Source: CAWGJC01 sp965276665 | Lineage (GTDB): Bacteria; Pseudomonadota; Alphaproteobacteria; Acetobacterales; Acetobacteraceae | Assembly: GCA_965276665.1 (NCBI GenBank) | Contig: OZ255620.1 | Coordinates: 1,798,001 to 1,862,000, forward strand | DNA length: 64,000 nt | Direction of reading: 5' to 3' | In this document: one piece after another, positions 24,951 to 36,219 of the stretch | How positions within the stretch are numbered: position 1 is the stretch's first letter | Layout of the letters: the number at the start of each line of letters is the position of its first letter | Notes under the pieces: generated by a model | Seen by the model: only the letters and a program-made list of their open reading frames with translations | Database searches by the model: none | Told to the model about the DNA's origin: nothing | Translations under genes and position numbers: made by a program

Positions 24951-26349
24951 GGATGCGCTCCATCAGCTGCCGCACCGTCGGGATGAAGCCGTTGGAGTAG
25001 AACGGATCGGTCGCGAAGCGGAACGCGTTATGGCCGCTGAACATCAGGTTCTTCTCTAGCTTTTCCGGCGAGTCGGCGTCGTGGCCCACATTCTGGAGCG
25101 TCTTCTGGATGCAGAAGCTGCGCGGATCGGCCTTCTTGCCGGTGCTGTACTCCGGCCCTTCCTGGCTCCAGTTCGAGAACCGGCATTGGCTGAGGCAGCC
25201 CATGCACTCGATCTGGTCGGCGGTGATCTCCCGCATGGTGTCGGGCGTCACGAAAATCAGCGTGGAATCCGGGGTCCGCATCGCCTCGACATACCCCTCC
25301 CGCTCCCAGGCGAGAACATGGTCGAGATCGCGCGGCGTCAGGAACACGACACGCCGCCGCGGGCCGACGCCATATTCCGCCGTATGCTCGCCCATCGCCT
25401 CCGTCGTGTAGGCGACCTGCCGCTCCGACCGCGCGCGCAGCTCCTGGATGAAGCCGTTATTCACCGCTGACGAATAGAAGCCGGTCGGGCTGAAGCGGTT
25501 GAGGAACACGTCCCCTTCCTTCAGCGTCAGCAGGCGCTGCTTCCAGGTGTCACCGATCGGGCTTTCCTTGGTGAGCAGCGGGCGGGTGCCGAACTGGAAT
25601 GCCACCGGGCCGAGATCGGGGTTGTCGATCCAGTCCTCCCACTCCTCGAGCCACCAGACGCCGCCGGCCATGATGATCGGCGTATCATCGAGCCCGAATT
25701 CCCGCATTTGCTTGCGCAGCGCGAGCACGCGGGGGAACGGCGCCTCCGGCCGATCCGGGTCCTCGCTGTTGGACAGCCCGTTATGGCCGCCGGCGAGCCA
25801 GGGATCTTCGTAGACGACGCCGCCGAGCAACGTCGCCGCCTTATAGTACGCCCGTTTCCAGAGCGCGTTGAAAGCGCGGGCGGAGGAGACGATCGGGTAG
25901 TAATGAACGCCGAACCGCGCGGCGATCTCGGACAGGCGATACGGCATGCCGGCCCCGCAGGTAAGGCCGTGGATCAGCCCCTTCGCTCCCTCGAGCACCC
26001 CGGTCATGACGCGTTCGGCGCCGGCCATTTCCCAGAGAATGTTGGCGTGGATGCGCCCCAGGCCGCCGGCCAGCTCATGTGCTTGCTGCGCCTGGGTGAT
26101 GCCGCCGCGGACCGCATAGTCGATCAGCTCCTCATGCCGCTCGCGCCGCGTACGCCCCCGGTAGTCCTGCGGGATGCGCCTTCCGTCCTGGTCGTAGCTA
26201 TCGGCATTGACGGCGCTGAACGTGCCCGCGCCGCCCGCCGCCGCCCAATGGCCGGAGGACACGCCGGTTGAGACCGCGATTCCCTTGCCGCCCTCGACGA
26301 GCGGCAGGATCTCGGCTCCGCCCATGCGGATGGCATTGAGGATCTTCAT
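24937..26349 (-). CDS. Nitronate monooxygenase-like FMN protein with Cys cluster
   Basis: The 470-residue protein has the NMO/2-nitropropane dioxygenase TIM-barrel pattern. LVEGGKGIAVSTGVSSGHWA is near the start, GLIHGLTCGAGMPYRLSEIA and HYYPIVSSARAFNALW follow, and FMN-phosphate glycines lie in TPIIMAGGVWWLEEWEDW and GPVAFQFGTRPLLTKES. It is about 120 residues longer than classical NMO. The extra C-terminal part has Cys382-x2-Cys385-x3-Cys389 (CMGCLSQC) and Cys413, spacing that recalls Fe-S binding in dienoyl-CoA reductase-type flavoproteins. Its real substrate is uncertain. It is a single gene upstream of pnp by position but read towards the protease gene. Confidence 0.82.
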   Translation of the reverse strand: MKILNAIRMGGAEILPLVEGGKGIAVSTGVSSGHWAAAGGAGTFSAVNADSYDQDGRRIPQDYRGRTRRERHEELIDYAVRGGITQAQQAHELAGGLGRIHANILWEMAGAERVMTGVLEGAKGLIHGLTCGAGMPYRLSEIAARFGVHYYPIVSSARAFNALWKRAYYKAATLLGGVVYEDPWLAGGHNGLSNSEDPDRPEAPFPRVLALRKQMREFGLDDTPIIMAGGVWWLEEWEDWIDNPDLGPVAFQFGTRPLLTKESPIGDTWKQRLLTLKEGDVFLNRFSPTGFYSSAVNNGFIQELRARSERQVAYTTEAMGEHTAEYGVGPRRRVVFLTPRDLDHVLAWEREGYVEAMRTPDSTLIFVTPDTMREITADQIECMGCLSQCRFSNWSQEGPEYSTGKKADPRSFCIQKTLQNVGHDADSPEKLEKNLMFSGHNAFRFATDPFYSNGFIPTVRQLMERILTGR

Positions 26350-26460
26350 GCGACCAGCCCAGACAATTGTTTTAACGCCACTTATTGCGTCATCGGACGG
26401 TTACAATAGGGGGAGGCCGACGGATTTCGCCCGCCCCGCCTCGCCCCACTGTCAAAGCGC

Positions 26461-28653
26461 CTACTCGGCGGCCCGGTCGCTGCCTTCCTGCGGCCTCGGC
26501 CGGCGCTCGCCCCGCTCGCGATCGCCGCCGCCGCCCTTCGGGCCGACCTGATCGCTGATATCGGCGCCGGTGGCCTGATCGACCACCCGCATCGACAGCT
26601 TTACCTTGCCGCGATCGTCGAAGCCGAGCACCTTCACTTTCACCTGATCGCCGACATTCACCACGTCCGTGGTCTTGTTGACCCGCCCCTGGCCGAGCTC
26701 GCTGATATGCACGAGCCCGTCCCGGGCGCCGAGGAAGTTCACAAAGGCGCCGAAATCGGCGGTCTTCACCACCTTGCCGGGGTAGATGATGCCGACCTCC
26801 GGCTCGGCGACGATGCCCCTAATCCAGGCGATCGCCGCCTCGGACTGGGTGTCGCTGGTGGCGGCGACCTTGATGGTGCCGTCATCCTCGATGTCGATCT
26901 TGGCGCCGGTCTTCTCGACGATCTCGCGGATCACCTTGCCGCCGGTGCCGATCACCTCGCGGATCTTCTCCTTCGGCACGTTGATCACGGTGATGCGGGG
27001 CGCGGTCGCCGCCACATCCTGCCGCGCGCCGGTCAGCGCGCGGGCCATCTCGATCAGAATGTGCAGGCGGCCCTCGCGCGCCTGCGCGAGCGCGATCTGC
27101 ATGATCTCGGGCGTGATCGACGTGATCTTGATGTCCATCTGCAGGCTGGTCACGCCCTGCTCGGTGCCGGCGACCTTGAAATCCATATCGCCGAGATGGT
27201 CCTCGTCGCCCAGAATGTCCGAAAGCACCGCGAAGCCGCGATCCTCCTTGATCAGCCCCATGGCGATACCGGCAACCGGGCGCGTTAGGGGCACGCCCGC
27301 ATCCATCAGCGCGAGCGAGCTGCCGCAGACCGTCGCCATGGAGGAGCTGCCATTGCTCTCGGTGATCTCGGAGACCACCCGCATGGTGTACGGGAATTTC
27401 TCCTTCTCCGGCAGCAGCGGGTGCAGCGCGCGCCAGGCAAGCTTGCCGTGGCCGATCTCGCGGCGTCCGGGGCTGCCCATGCGCCCGGTCTCGCCCACCG
27501 AATAGGGAGGGAAATTGTAGTGCAGCATAAAGTGCTCGCGATACTCGCCCGCGAGCGCATCGATCATCTGCTCGTCCTGCCCGGTGCCGAGCGTCGCCAC
27601 CACCAGCGCCTGCGTCTCGCCACGGGTGAACAGCGCGCTGCCATGCGCGCGCGGCAGCACGCCGACCTCGGCGACGATCGGCCGCACCGTCTTGGTATCG
27701 CGCCCGTCGATGCGCAGCCCGGTGTCGAGGATCGCGTTGCGGACGATGTCGGCTTCCAGATCCTTGAACAGGCCCTTCACCTTGTCCGCCTCGATGCCCT
27801 CGGCGGCGAGCGTCGCCATCGCCTGCTTCTTGGCCGCACCCACCTTCTCGTAGCGTACCTGCTTCGCGGTCTCCCGATACGCCTCGGCGAGACCCGAGCG
27901 GGCTGCCGAGTCGACGCGGGTGACCAGCGACTTCGCCTCCTCGGAGGGCTCCGGCAGCGCCCAGGGCTCCTTCGCCGCATGCTCGGCGAGGTCGATGATC
28001 GCCTGGATCACCGGCTGGAAATGTTGGTGGCCGAAGGTCACGGCGCCGAGCATCACCTCCTCGGAGAGCTCCTCGGCCTCGCTTTCCACCATCAGCACGC
28101 CCTCGGCGGTGCCGGCGACCACAAGGTCGAGCTTGGAGCGCGCCGATTGCTCCATCGTCGGGTTGAGCACGTAGGCGCCATCGAGATGCGCGACGCGCGC
28201 CGCACCCACCGGGCCGAAGAACGGGATGCCGGAGAGCGTCAGCGCCGCCGAGCAGCCCACCATCGCGACGATATCCGGGTCGTTCTCGAGATCGTGGCTG
28301 AGCACCGTCGCCACCACCTGGATCTCATTGCGGAACCCCTCCGGGAAGAGCGGGCGGATCGGCCGGTCGATCAGCCGGCTCACCAGCGTCTCCTTTTCGG
28401 AAGGCCGGCCCTCGCGCTTGAAGAACCCGCCCGGGATCTTGCCCGCCGCAAAGGTCTTTTCCTGGTAGTTCACCGTTAGCGGAAAGAAATCCTGCCCCGG
28501 CTTGGCGGTCCTGGCGCCGACCGCCGTGCACAGCACGATGGTGTCGCCGTAGCTCGCCAGGACGGCGCCATCCGCCTGGCGCGCGATCTTGCCGGTTTCC
28601 AAGACGAGCTTGCGCCCGCCCCAGTCGATCTCCTTGCGGAAGTAGTTGAACAT
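26461..28653 (-). CDS. pnp: Polyribonucleotide nucleotidyltransferase
   Basis: PNPase degrades RNA 3' to 5' by phosphorolysis and is a core degradosome exonuclease. The 730-residue chain has two RNase PH-like domains (IPGGFFKREGRPSEKETLVS; the catalytic-core segments HFMLHYNFPPYSVGETGRMG and AMGLIKEDRGFAVLSDILGD), a KH domain (VPKEKIREVIGTGGKVIREI) and an S1 domain (GKVVKTADFGAFVNFLGARD). It ends in a Gly/Arg/Glu-rich tail. The frame stays open upstream, but the conserved start is MFNYFRKEIDWGG at 28653, with AAGGA about 12 bases before. It follows rpsO, the usual order. Confidence 0.97.
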   Translation of the reverse strand: MFNYFRKEIDWGGRKLVLETGKIARQADGAVLASYGDTIVLCTAVGARTAKPGQDFFPLTVNYQEKTFAAGKIPGGFFKREGRPSEKETLVSRLIDRPIRPLFPEGFRNEIQVVATVLSHDLENDPDIVAMVGCSAALTLSGIPFFGPVGAARVAHLDGAYVLNPTMEQSARSKLDLVVAGTAEGVLMVESEAEELSEEVMLGAVTFGHQHFQPVIQAIIDLAEHAAKEPWALPEPSEEAKSLVTRVDSAARSGLAEAYRETAKQVRYEKVGAAKKQAMATLAAEGIEADKVKGLFKDLEADIVRNAILDTGLRIDGRDTKTVRPIVAEVGVLPRAHGSALFTRGETQALVVATLGTGQDEQMIDALAGEYREHFMLHYNFPPYSVGETGRMGSPGRREIGHGKLAWRALHPLLPEKEKFPYTMRVVSEITESNGSSSMATVCGSSLALMDAGVPLTRPVAGIAMGLIKEDRGFAVLSDILGDEDHLGDMDFKVAGTEQGVTSLQMDIKITSITPEIMQIALAQAREGRLHILIEMARALTGARQDVAATAPRITVINVPKEKIREVIGTGGKVIREIVEKTGAKIDIEDDGTIKVAATSDTQSEAAIAWIRGIVAEPEVGIIYPGKVVKTADFGAFVNFLGARDGLVHISELGQGRVNKTTDVVNVGDQVKVKVLGFDDRGKVKLSMRVVDQATGADISDQVGPKGGGGDRERGERRPRPQEGSDRAAE

Positions 28654-28858
28654 GGTCGCACTCGTTCCTTTCGATGCGCGACAGGAGCGGACGTTTGTTC
28701 CGGGCGATCCTTGTTCCGGAAGGAACGGCGTCTCGGGTGACAGGGTAGGGGCTGCACTGTCGCGCAGCCGCAGAGCCATGTGACCGGAGGCGCCGTCAGC
28801 CCCCGTAGAGAGGGACCGGATCGGCCGATCGGTGCGTCCGCCGCTCTCGCGGCGTATC

Positions 28859-28913
28859 GCGCACCCCATGGTGCGCGGAGGGTCGTGCGCCGCCCCGCGG
28901 CGACCACACGACC
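28859..28913 (-). promoter_or_regulatory. Stem-loops in the rpsO-pnp intergenic RNA
   Basis: In the 271-base gap between rpsO and pnp the transcript can form GCGCACC/GGTGCGC (28859-28876, loop of four) and a longer GGTCGTG...CACGACC hairpin with an inner CGCCGC/GCGGCG stem (28881-28913). In enterics a stem in this gap is the RNase III site through which PNPase controls its own mRNA. The same role here is inference. No gene is seen in the gap. Confidence 0.45.
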
Positions 28914-28924
28914 ATAGCAGAAGC

Positions 28925-29194
28925 CTAGCGGCGCAGGCTGAGCCGGCCGATCAAAGTCTCGTAGCGGGACTGATCCTTCTTCTTCACATAATCGAGCAGC
29001 CGGCGGCGCCGGCCGACCAGCATCAGCAGCCCGCGACGGCTGTGAAAATCCTTTTCATGTGTCTTCAGGTGCTCGGTCAAGTTGGTGATCCGCTCCGAGA
29101 GCAGCGCCACCTGAACTTCCGGGCTGCCGGTATCCGCATCCGCCTTGCGGTATTCGCCAATGAGCGCCGTACGGCGCTCCGCCGTGATCGACAT
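28925..29194 (-). CDS. rpsO: 30S ribosomal protein S15
   Basis: The 89-residue protein is full length and colinear with S15: TAERRTALIGEYRKADADTG, SPEVQVALLSERITNLTEHL, KDFHSRRGLLMLVGRRRRLL and KKKDQSRYETLIGRLSLRR. It binds the central domain of 16S rRNA early in assembly. AGGAG lies ahead of the ATG. It sits between truB (24 bases upstream) and pnp. Confidence 0.98.
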   Translation of the reverse strand: MSITAERRTALIGEYRKADADTGSPEVQVALLSERITNLTEHLKTHEKDFHSRRGLLMLVGRRRRLLDYVKKKDQSRYETLIGRLSLRR

Positions 29195-29218
29195 CGCGTG
29201 ATCTCCTCGCGTGGGGGG

Positions 29219-30139
29219 TTACAGCAGGCGCTCGGGCCTGACCCAGCCATCTTCCAGCCGGCAGAGCCCGATGACACACCCCCCCGCCATCGCGCGCACC
29301 AATCCGCCCTCGGGATCGGCCGCCGCGGGAATGCGCCCCATGAGCGTGAGCAGACTGATCGCCTGTCCATGCCGCAGGGCGCCGGCCTCATTCTCCGTCA
29401 GGGCCAGCGCCGGGATGTCGGCCAGCGCGGTCGCGACCGGAAGCAGGAGGTCCGGGGAAGCCGGCGGGGTATCCTCCGCCGCCACGCATTTGTCCAGCGA
29501 AATCGCCCGATCCTCGCCGAACGGCCCGACCCGCATCCGGCGCAGCGCCGCGATATGGCCGAGCGTGCCGCAGGCCAGCGCCAGATCGCGCGCCAAGCTC
29601 CGCATGTAGACGCCCTTGCCGGACTGTACCTCGAACACCGCATGATCGGCATCCGGTCGCTCGATCAGCGCGAACCGGTCGACCCGCGCTGGCCGCTTCT
29701 CAAGCACCGGCGCCCGCCCCTCGCGCGCCATGTCGTAGGCCCGCTCGCCCGCCACCTTGATCGCGGAAAATACCGGCGGCACCTGCATGATGTCGCCCCT
29801 GAAGGCCGGCAGCGCGGCGGCGATCTCCGCCTCCGACGGCCGGCCGGGCGCTTCCGCCGTCACCACGCCGTCCGCATCATCGGTGTCCCGCGCCTCGCCG
29901 AAGCGAAGGGTGAACCGATAGAGTTTGGCGCCGTCCATCACATACGGCACGGTCTTCGTCGCCGCACCGAACGCGATCGGCAACACACCCGTCGCCAGCG
30001 GATCGAGCGTACCGCCATGCCCCGCCTTCTGCGCGTCGAAGCCGCGCCGGACCCGGTTCACGACATCGGTGCTGGTCATCCCGGCGGGCTTGTCGACGAT
30101 CAGCCAGCCATCCAGCGCGCGGCCGCGCTTGCGTCTCAT
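29219..30139 (-). CDS. truB: tRNA pseudouridine(55) synthase
   Basis: TruB makes the universal pseudouridine 55 in the T-loop of tRNAs. The 306-residue chain has GWLIVDKPAGMTSTDVVNRV, the catalytic Asp in KAGHGGTLDPLATGVLPIAF, YRFTLRFGEARDTDDADG, QVPPVFSAIKVAGERAYDMA and the conserved CGTLGHIAALRRMRVGPF, then the bacterial C-terminal domain. The ATG at 30139 gives MRRKRGRALDG before the core. A longer open frame upstream only crosses a repeat. Gene order rbfA-truB-rpsO is standard. Confidence 0.97.
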   Translation of the reverse strand: MRRKRGRALDGWLIVDKPAGMTSTDVVNRVRRGFDAQKAGHGGTLDPLATGVLPIAFGAATKTVPYVMDGAKLYRFTLRFGEARDTDDADGVVTAEAPGRPSEAEIAAALPAFRGDIMQVPPVFSAIKVAGERAYDMAREGRAPVLEKRPARVDRFALIERPDADHAVFEVQSGKGVYMRSLARDLALACGTLGHIAALRRMRVGPFGEDRAISLDKCVAAEDTPPASPDLLLPVATALADIPALALTENEAGALRHGQAISLLTLMGRIPAAADPEGGLVRAMAGGCVIGLCRLEDGWVRPERLL

Positions 30140-30149
30140 GGGTGACGGG

Positions 30150-30358
30150 CCATGGGGAGGAAGATTGGGGCTCTGCCCCAAGCCCCGGCAAGGGGCTCTC
30201 CCCCTTGCGTCTCCGCCGGGGCCTTGAGGCCCCGGCCCCCCGGATTGCGCTGCGCGCAGCGCCGCCTTTCGGGGGTTTGGGGCCTCAAGGCCCCAATGGG
30301 GAGTGCAAGGGGGCGAAGCCCCCTTGCCGGGGTGCGGGGCAGCGCCCCGGCCTTTCTC
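30150..30358. repeat. GC-rich nested inverted repeat between rbfA and truB
   Basis: This 209-bp intergenic block contains nested palindromes: GGGGCCTTGAGGCCCC-like arms on both sides of the centre, CAAGGGGGC/GCCCCCTTG, and GGGGCAGCGCCCC. The centre holds GCTGCGCGCAGC. It could fold into a long branched hairpin in the rbfA-truB transcript. It resembles family C (39339, 43457) in style and in short boxes such as GGGGC-AGC-GCCCC, but not in full sequence. Confidence 0.7.
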
Positions 30359-30368
30359 ACAGAAACCC

Positions 30369-30755
30369 TTACCCGAGATCGCGTGCGACGGCGGGCGAGT
30401 GGAGGAGGGTTTCGATCTTGGACGCGTGCACGATCGTGGTGTCGGGCTGGAAGTGGAGTTCCGGTGCGAAGCGCAGCCGGAGCTGGCGGCCGATACGCCC
30501 GCGCAGGAACGCCGCGGCCCGGCCGAGCGCCGGCAGGAGTTCGCTGACATCGGACCGGCCGAGCCGCGCGACGAACACGGTCGCGTGCTTCAGATCCGGG
30601 CTGGTGCGGACCTCGGTCACGGTGATGCGGCAATCGGCGAGCGAGGGGTCGCGGAACTCGCCGCGCGCGAACTGCTCAGCGAGCGCGTGGCGGATTTCCT
30701 CCGCCACGCGCAATTGCCGCTGAGACGGCGCCCGGGTTGCAGACGCAGGCGTCAA
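30369..30755 (-). CDS. rbfA: Ribosome-binding factor A
   Basis: RbfA binds late 30S precursors and is needed for 16S rRNA 5' processing and cold adaptation. The 128-residue chain has SQRQLRVAEEIRHALAEQFA, TVTEVRTSPDLKHATVFVAR, GRAAAFLRGRIGRQLRLRFA and PELHFQPDTTIVHASKIETL, colinear with the family. The frame is open beyond, but homology begins at about SQRQL. The best start is a TTG at 30755 that overlaps the infB stop (TTGA), giving normal length. Confidence 0.94.
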   Translation of the reverse strand: MTPASATRAPSQRQLRVAEEIRHALAEQFARGEFRDPSLADCRITVTEVRTSPDLKHATVFVARLGRSDVSELLPALGRAAAFLRGRIGRQLRLRFAPELHFQPDTTIVHASKIETLLHSPAVARDLG

Positions 30756-33370
30756 CCCGGCACCATTTCCGTCTCGTAGCACTCGACCATGTCGCCTTCG
30801 CGCAAATCGTTGAACCCGGCGAAGGAGAGGCCGCATTCGTAGCCGCGCGCGACCTCCCGCACATCGTCCTTGAACCGCTTGAGCTGCGACAGCTCGCCCT
30901 GATGGATGACGACGCCCTCCCGCAGCAGCCGCACGCCGCAGCCGCGCCGCACGACGCCCTCGGTAATCATGCAGCCGGCGACCTTGCCGACCTTGGTGAT
31001 GTCGAACACGCGGCGGATCTCGGCATAGCCCAGGAACTTCTCGCGGGCCTTCGGCGCGACCTTGCCGCGCACCAGCTTCTCCACGTCGTCCGCGACCTCG
31101 TAGATGATCGAGTAATAGCGGATCTCGACCTTCTCGCGGCTGGCGAGCTCGCGGGCCTGACTGGTGGCGCGCACGTTGAACGCGATGATCACGCCATCCG
31201 ACGCCTTGGCGAGCTGTACGTCGCTCTCGGTGATCTGACCGACCCCCGCGAGCAGCACGCGCACCTTCACCTCCTCATGCGCGAGCTTGAGCACGGTCGT
31301 CTGGATCGCCTCGGAACTGCCCTGCACATCCGCCTTGATGACGACCGCCACTTCCTTCTGCTCGCCGGCGACGATCCGCGCGAGCATCTGGTCGAGCGTG
31401 CCGCGCCCGGCGGCGATGCCGGCGGCGGTGGTGTCGCGCAGGCGGCGCTGGCGGAACTCGCTGATCTCGCGCGCCCGCGCCTCGTTCTCCACCGCGACGA
31501 ACGGCTCGCCGGCGGAGGGAACGGCGGAGAGACCGAGGATCTCGACCGGCGTGGAGGGCCCCGCATCCTTCAGCGCCTCTCCGCGATCGTCGAGCATCGC
31601 GCGCACCCGGCCCCATTCGGCGCCGGCCACCACGATCTCGCCCTGATGCAGCGTGCCCTTCTGCACGAGCATGGTGGCGACCGGACCGCGCCCGCGATCA
31701 AGCCGGCTTTCGATCACCGCGCCTTCCGCCGCGCGCTCGGGATTGGCGCGCAAATCCAGGATCTCGGCCTGCAGCAGGATCGCCTCCTGCAGCTTGTCGA
31801 GCCCAGTGCGCTTGGTCGCGGAGACTTCGACGTCCTGCGTCTCGCCGCCCATCTCCTCGACTACGACTTCATGGCTCAGCAGCTCGGTCCGCACCCGCGC
31901 GGGGTTGGCGTCCGGCTTGTCCATCTTGTTGATGGCCACGATGATCGGCGCGTGCGCCGCCTTGGCGTGGCGGATCGCCTCGATGGTCTGCGGCATCACC
32001 CCGTCATCTGCGGCGACGACGAGCACCACGATGTCGGTGACCCCGGCGCCGCGAGCGCGCATCGCGGTGAACGCCTCGTGGCCCGGCGTGTCGATGAAGG
32101 TGATGCGGTCGCCGGAGGCGAGCTCCACCTGGTAGGCGCCGATATGCTGGGTGATGCCGCCGGCCTCTCCGGCCGCCACGTCGCTGGCGCGCAGCGCATC
32201 GAGCAGCGAGGTCTTGCCGTGGTCGACATGGCCCATCACGGTGACCACCGGGGGGCGGATCTCGAGATCGGCGTCGATGTCCTGCGCGCCCTCGAGCCCG
32301 AGCTCGACATCCGCTTCGGACACGCGCTTGGAGCGATGACCGAATTCCTGCACCACCAGCTCGGCGGTGTCGGCATCGAGCGTCTGCGTGATGGTCGCCA
32401 TCACGCCCATCTTCATCAGCGCCTTGATCACCTCGGGGCCGCGCGCGGCCATGCGGTTGGCGAGCTCGCCGACCGTGATGGTATCGGGCAGGATAACTTC
32501 GCGCACCACCCGAACCTGGTCGGAACGAAGGCGCTCAAGCTCCGCCTGCCGGCGCTCGCGGTCGCGCTGGCGGCGCACCGAGGCGAGGCTGCGGGTGCGC
32601 TCGTCCTCGCCCTCGATCGCGGCTTGCACATCGATGCGGCCGGGGCGGCGGCGGTCATCGATGGCCTTCCTGGCGACCGGGATCGGCGGCTTGCGCGCCG
32701 GCAGCACCGCGCCGGGCCGGCGGATCGGCCGGGATTCCTCCTCCTCCTCACCGGCCGGGCGGGCGGGGCGAAGGCGAAGCGTCTCGGTGGGTTGGGCCGG
32801 AGCGGCAGGCGCCGGGGTGGCGGGACGCGCCACACGGCGCGGCTCCTCGCCACGGACAACCGGCGCCGCGGCCGCCGCAGCAACGGCGGCTTCCTCGGCC
32901 TGCCGGGCGGCGGCCTCGCGCGCGGTTTCCTCGGCGGCGCGGCGCGCCTCTTCCTCGGCGGCCCGACGCGCTTCCTCCTCGCGGCGGCGCGCTTCCTCGG
33001 CGGCGGAGAGGATCGAGATCTTCTCCTGCTCGCGCCGCTCCGCCTCGCGGCGGGCATTCTCGCGCTGCTGCTCGACGAGCGCGCGCTCGCGAGCGGCGAG
33101 CTCGGTCGCGGTCAGCGCCCGCTGCGGCCCGGTGCTGCGCGGCTGCGACCCGCGCGCGCCCCCGCCGCCACCCGGCTGCGGGCCGGGCGGCTGCGCCGGC
33201 GCGCCGGCGGCACGCTTCTTCCGCACCTCGACCTGCACCACCTTGGAGCGGCCGTGGCTGAAACTCTGTCGCACGGATCCGGCATCCACGGTGCGGCCGA
33301 GCTCCAGCCGGCCCGACGGCCGAAGCGAAAGCCTGCCCTTACCCGCGTCCTGATCGTTGCCTTCGCTCAT
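30752..33370 (-). CDS. infB: Translation initiation factor IF-2
   Basis: This 872-residue GTPase places initiator tRNA on the 30S subunit. The N-terminal 280 residues are a low-complexity alphaproteobacterial extension: Pro/Gly-rich, then a charged Arg/Glu/Ala coiled-coil (EEARRREEEARRAAEEEARR). The IF2_N domain follows, then the G domain with G1 GHVDHGKTSLLDAL, G3 DTPGHEAFTAMR and G4 NKMDKPDANP. Domains II, III (SSEAIQTTVLKLAHEEVKVR) and C2 (GYECGLSFAGFNDLREGDMV) complete the protein. The ATG overlaps the ylxR stop (ATGA), and its own stop overlaps rbfA. Confidence 0.98.
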   Translation of the reverse strand: MSEGNDQDAGKGRLSLRPSGRLELGRTVDAGSVRQSFSHGRSKVVQVEVRKKRAAGAPAQPPGPQPGGGGGARGSQPRSTGPQRALTATELAARERALVEQQRENARREAERREQEKISILSAAEEARRREEEARRAAEEEARRAAEETAREAAARQAEEAAVAAAAAAPVVRGEEPRRVARPATPAPAAPAQPTETLRLRPARPAGEEEEESRPIRRPGAVLPARKPPIPVARKAIDDRRRPGRIDVQAAIEGEDERTRSLASVRRQRDRERRQAELERLRSDQVRVVREVILPDTITVGELANRMAARGPEVIKALMKMGVMATITQTLDADTAELVVQEFGHRSKRVSEADVELGLEGAQDIDADLEIRPPVVTVMGHVDHGKTSLLDALRASDVAAGEAGGITQHIGAYQVELASGDRITFIDTPGHEAFTAMRARGAGVTDIVVLVVAADDGVMPQTIEAIRHAKAAHAPIIVAINKMDKPDANPARVRTELLSHEVVVEEMGGETQDVEVSATKRTGLDKLQEAILLQAEILDLRANPERAAEGAVIESRLDRGRGPVATMLVQKGTLHQGEIVVAGAEWGRVRAMLDDRGEALKDAGPSTPVEILGLSAVPSAGEPFVAVENEARAREISEFRQRRLRDTTAAGIAAGRGTLDQMLARIVAGEQKEVAVVIKADVQGSSEAIQTTVLKLAHEEVKVRVLLAGVGQITESDVQLAKASDGVIIAFNVRATSQARELASREKVEIRYYSIIYEVADDVEKLVRGKVAPKAREKFLGYAEIRRVFDITKVGKVAGCMITEGVVRRGCGVRLLREGVVIHQGELSQLKRFKDDVREVARGYECGLSFAGFNDLREGDMVECYETEMVPG

Positions 33371-34030
33371 GCACCATTCCGTTCAATCGCTCGGCCGCTT
33401 TGGCCATCCTGGCCGGAAACACCCGCCAGCCTCATCGTCTCGACGACGATGGCATCGGCCAGCCGGCCGCGCGCCACCGCCACATGCACCACATGGTCAC
33501 GGCCGAACACCGCGCCCAGTTCCGCCGCCGGCAGCGGGGCGACCACGTGCAGCTCACCGCCATCGCGTGACGCATTCCTGCCAAGGAAGCGTGCCCGCTC
33601 CTCACGGCTGCCATCCGCCGCCTGGACCACGAGCCGGGCGCGCCCTGAAACCAGCCATTCGCGCGCTCTCTCGAACCCGCACACCGCCTGCCCGGCGCGG
33701 CGCGCGAAGCCCAGAAGATCGCCGACCCGACGAACAAGCCCCGCCTCGATGACGGAAAGGAGGTCGGGGGGCAGGTTGACCGGACCGCGCGCGGCCCTGA
33801 CGAAGCTCCCCCGGGTGCGCGCGGTTTCTATCACATCCCGCCGGGCGCTCAACCAGATTCCCCGCCCGGGCAGCCTTGCGGCAAGGTCGGGGACGAGCAT
33901 CCTATTCGGACCGACGACGAAGCGCAGCATCGCCGCGCGCTCCCCTTGTTCGCGGGTGACGATGCAGCGCCGACGCGGACCGTGCTCCGGCTCGTCCGCC
34001 GGCTCGGTTTCGGGTGCGTGTTCGACCGCG

Positions 34031-35650
<1,620 letters not shown>

Positions 35651-35683
35651 TGATCTTGCCTCTCGGTTTGCTGGTGGTGTCGT

Positions 35684-36205
35684 CTACTGGCTCAGCCGGG
35701 CCGGCTGCGTGGCGTCGATCAGCGCGTCGGTGAGCACAAGTTGCGCGCGGCGCATGTCGTCGAGCCGCAACGCCACCTCCTCGCCGTCATCGAGTCTGAG
35801 CCGCGCCGCCGTCTCATCCGCGCCGAGCACGATGCCCGCGAAACGCTTGCGACTGTCGAGCGGAACGGCAAGCTCGACCCGGGCACGATGGCCGGCGAAG
35901 CGGTTCCAATCCTTGACGCGGGTCAACGGGCGGTCGATGCCGGCGGAGCTCACCTCGAGTGTCCAGGCGCCAGGCAGCGGGTCCGCGACATCGATCACCG
36001 CGCCGATCGCCCGGCTGATCGCCTCGCAATCCTCGACGCCGATCAGCGTGCCATCGGCGCGGTCGGCCATCACCTGCACCGTCGGCCGCTCACGGCCGAG
36101 CACCGCCACCCGCACCAGCTCATACCCCATATCGGCGAGCGTGGGCGCGATGATGTCGGCGAGCTTCGCTTCCAACCCTGTATGTCTCGGCCTGTCCTGA
36201 TCCAA
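35684..36205 (-). CDS. rimP: Ribosome maturation factor RimP
   Basis: RimP helps assemble the 30S head. The 173-residue sequence has LADIIAPTLADMGYELVRVA, VQVMADRADGTLIGVEDCEA, the signature LEVSSAGIDRPLTRVKDWNR and a C-terminal SH3-like half (GIVLGADETAARLRLDDGEE). Start: a TTG at 36205 with AGGA eight bases ahead; a second TTG at 36175 would trim ten residues. A terminator-like hairpin with a T-run ends only about 15 bases upstream, so the gene may be attenuated. Confidence 0.95.
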   Translation of the reverse strand: MDQDRPRHTGLEAKLADIIAPTLADMGYELVRVAVLGRERPTVQVMADRADGTLIGVEDCEAISRAIGAVIDVADPLPGAWTLEVSSAGIDRPLTRVKDWNRFAGHRARVELAVPLDSRKRFAGIVLGADETAARLRLDDGEEVALRLDDMRRAQLVLTDALIDATQPARLSQ

Positions 36206-36219
36206 GGATTATCCTGATC

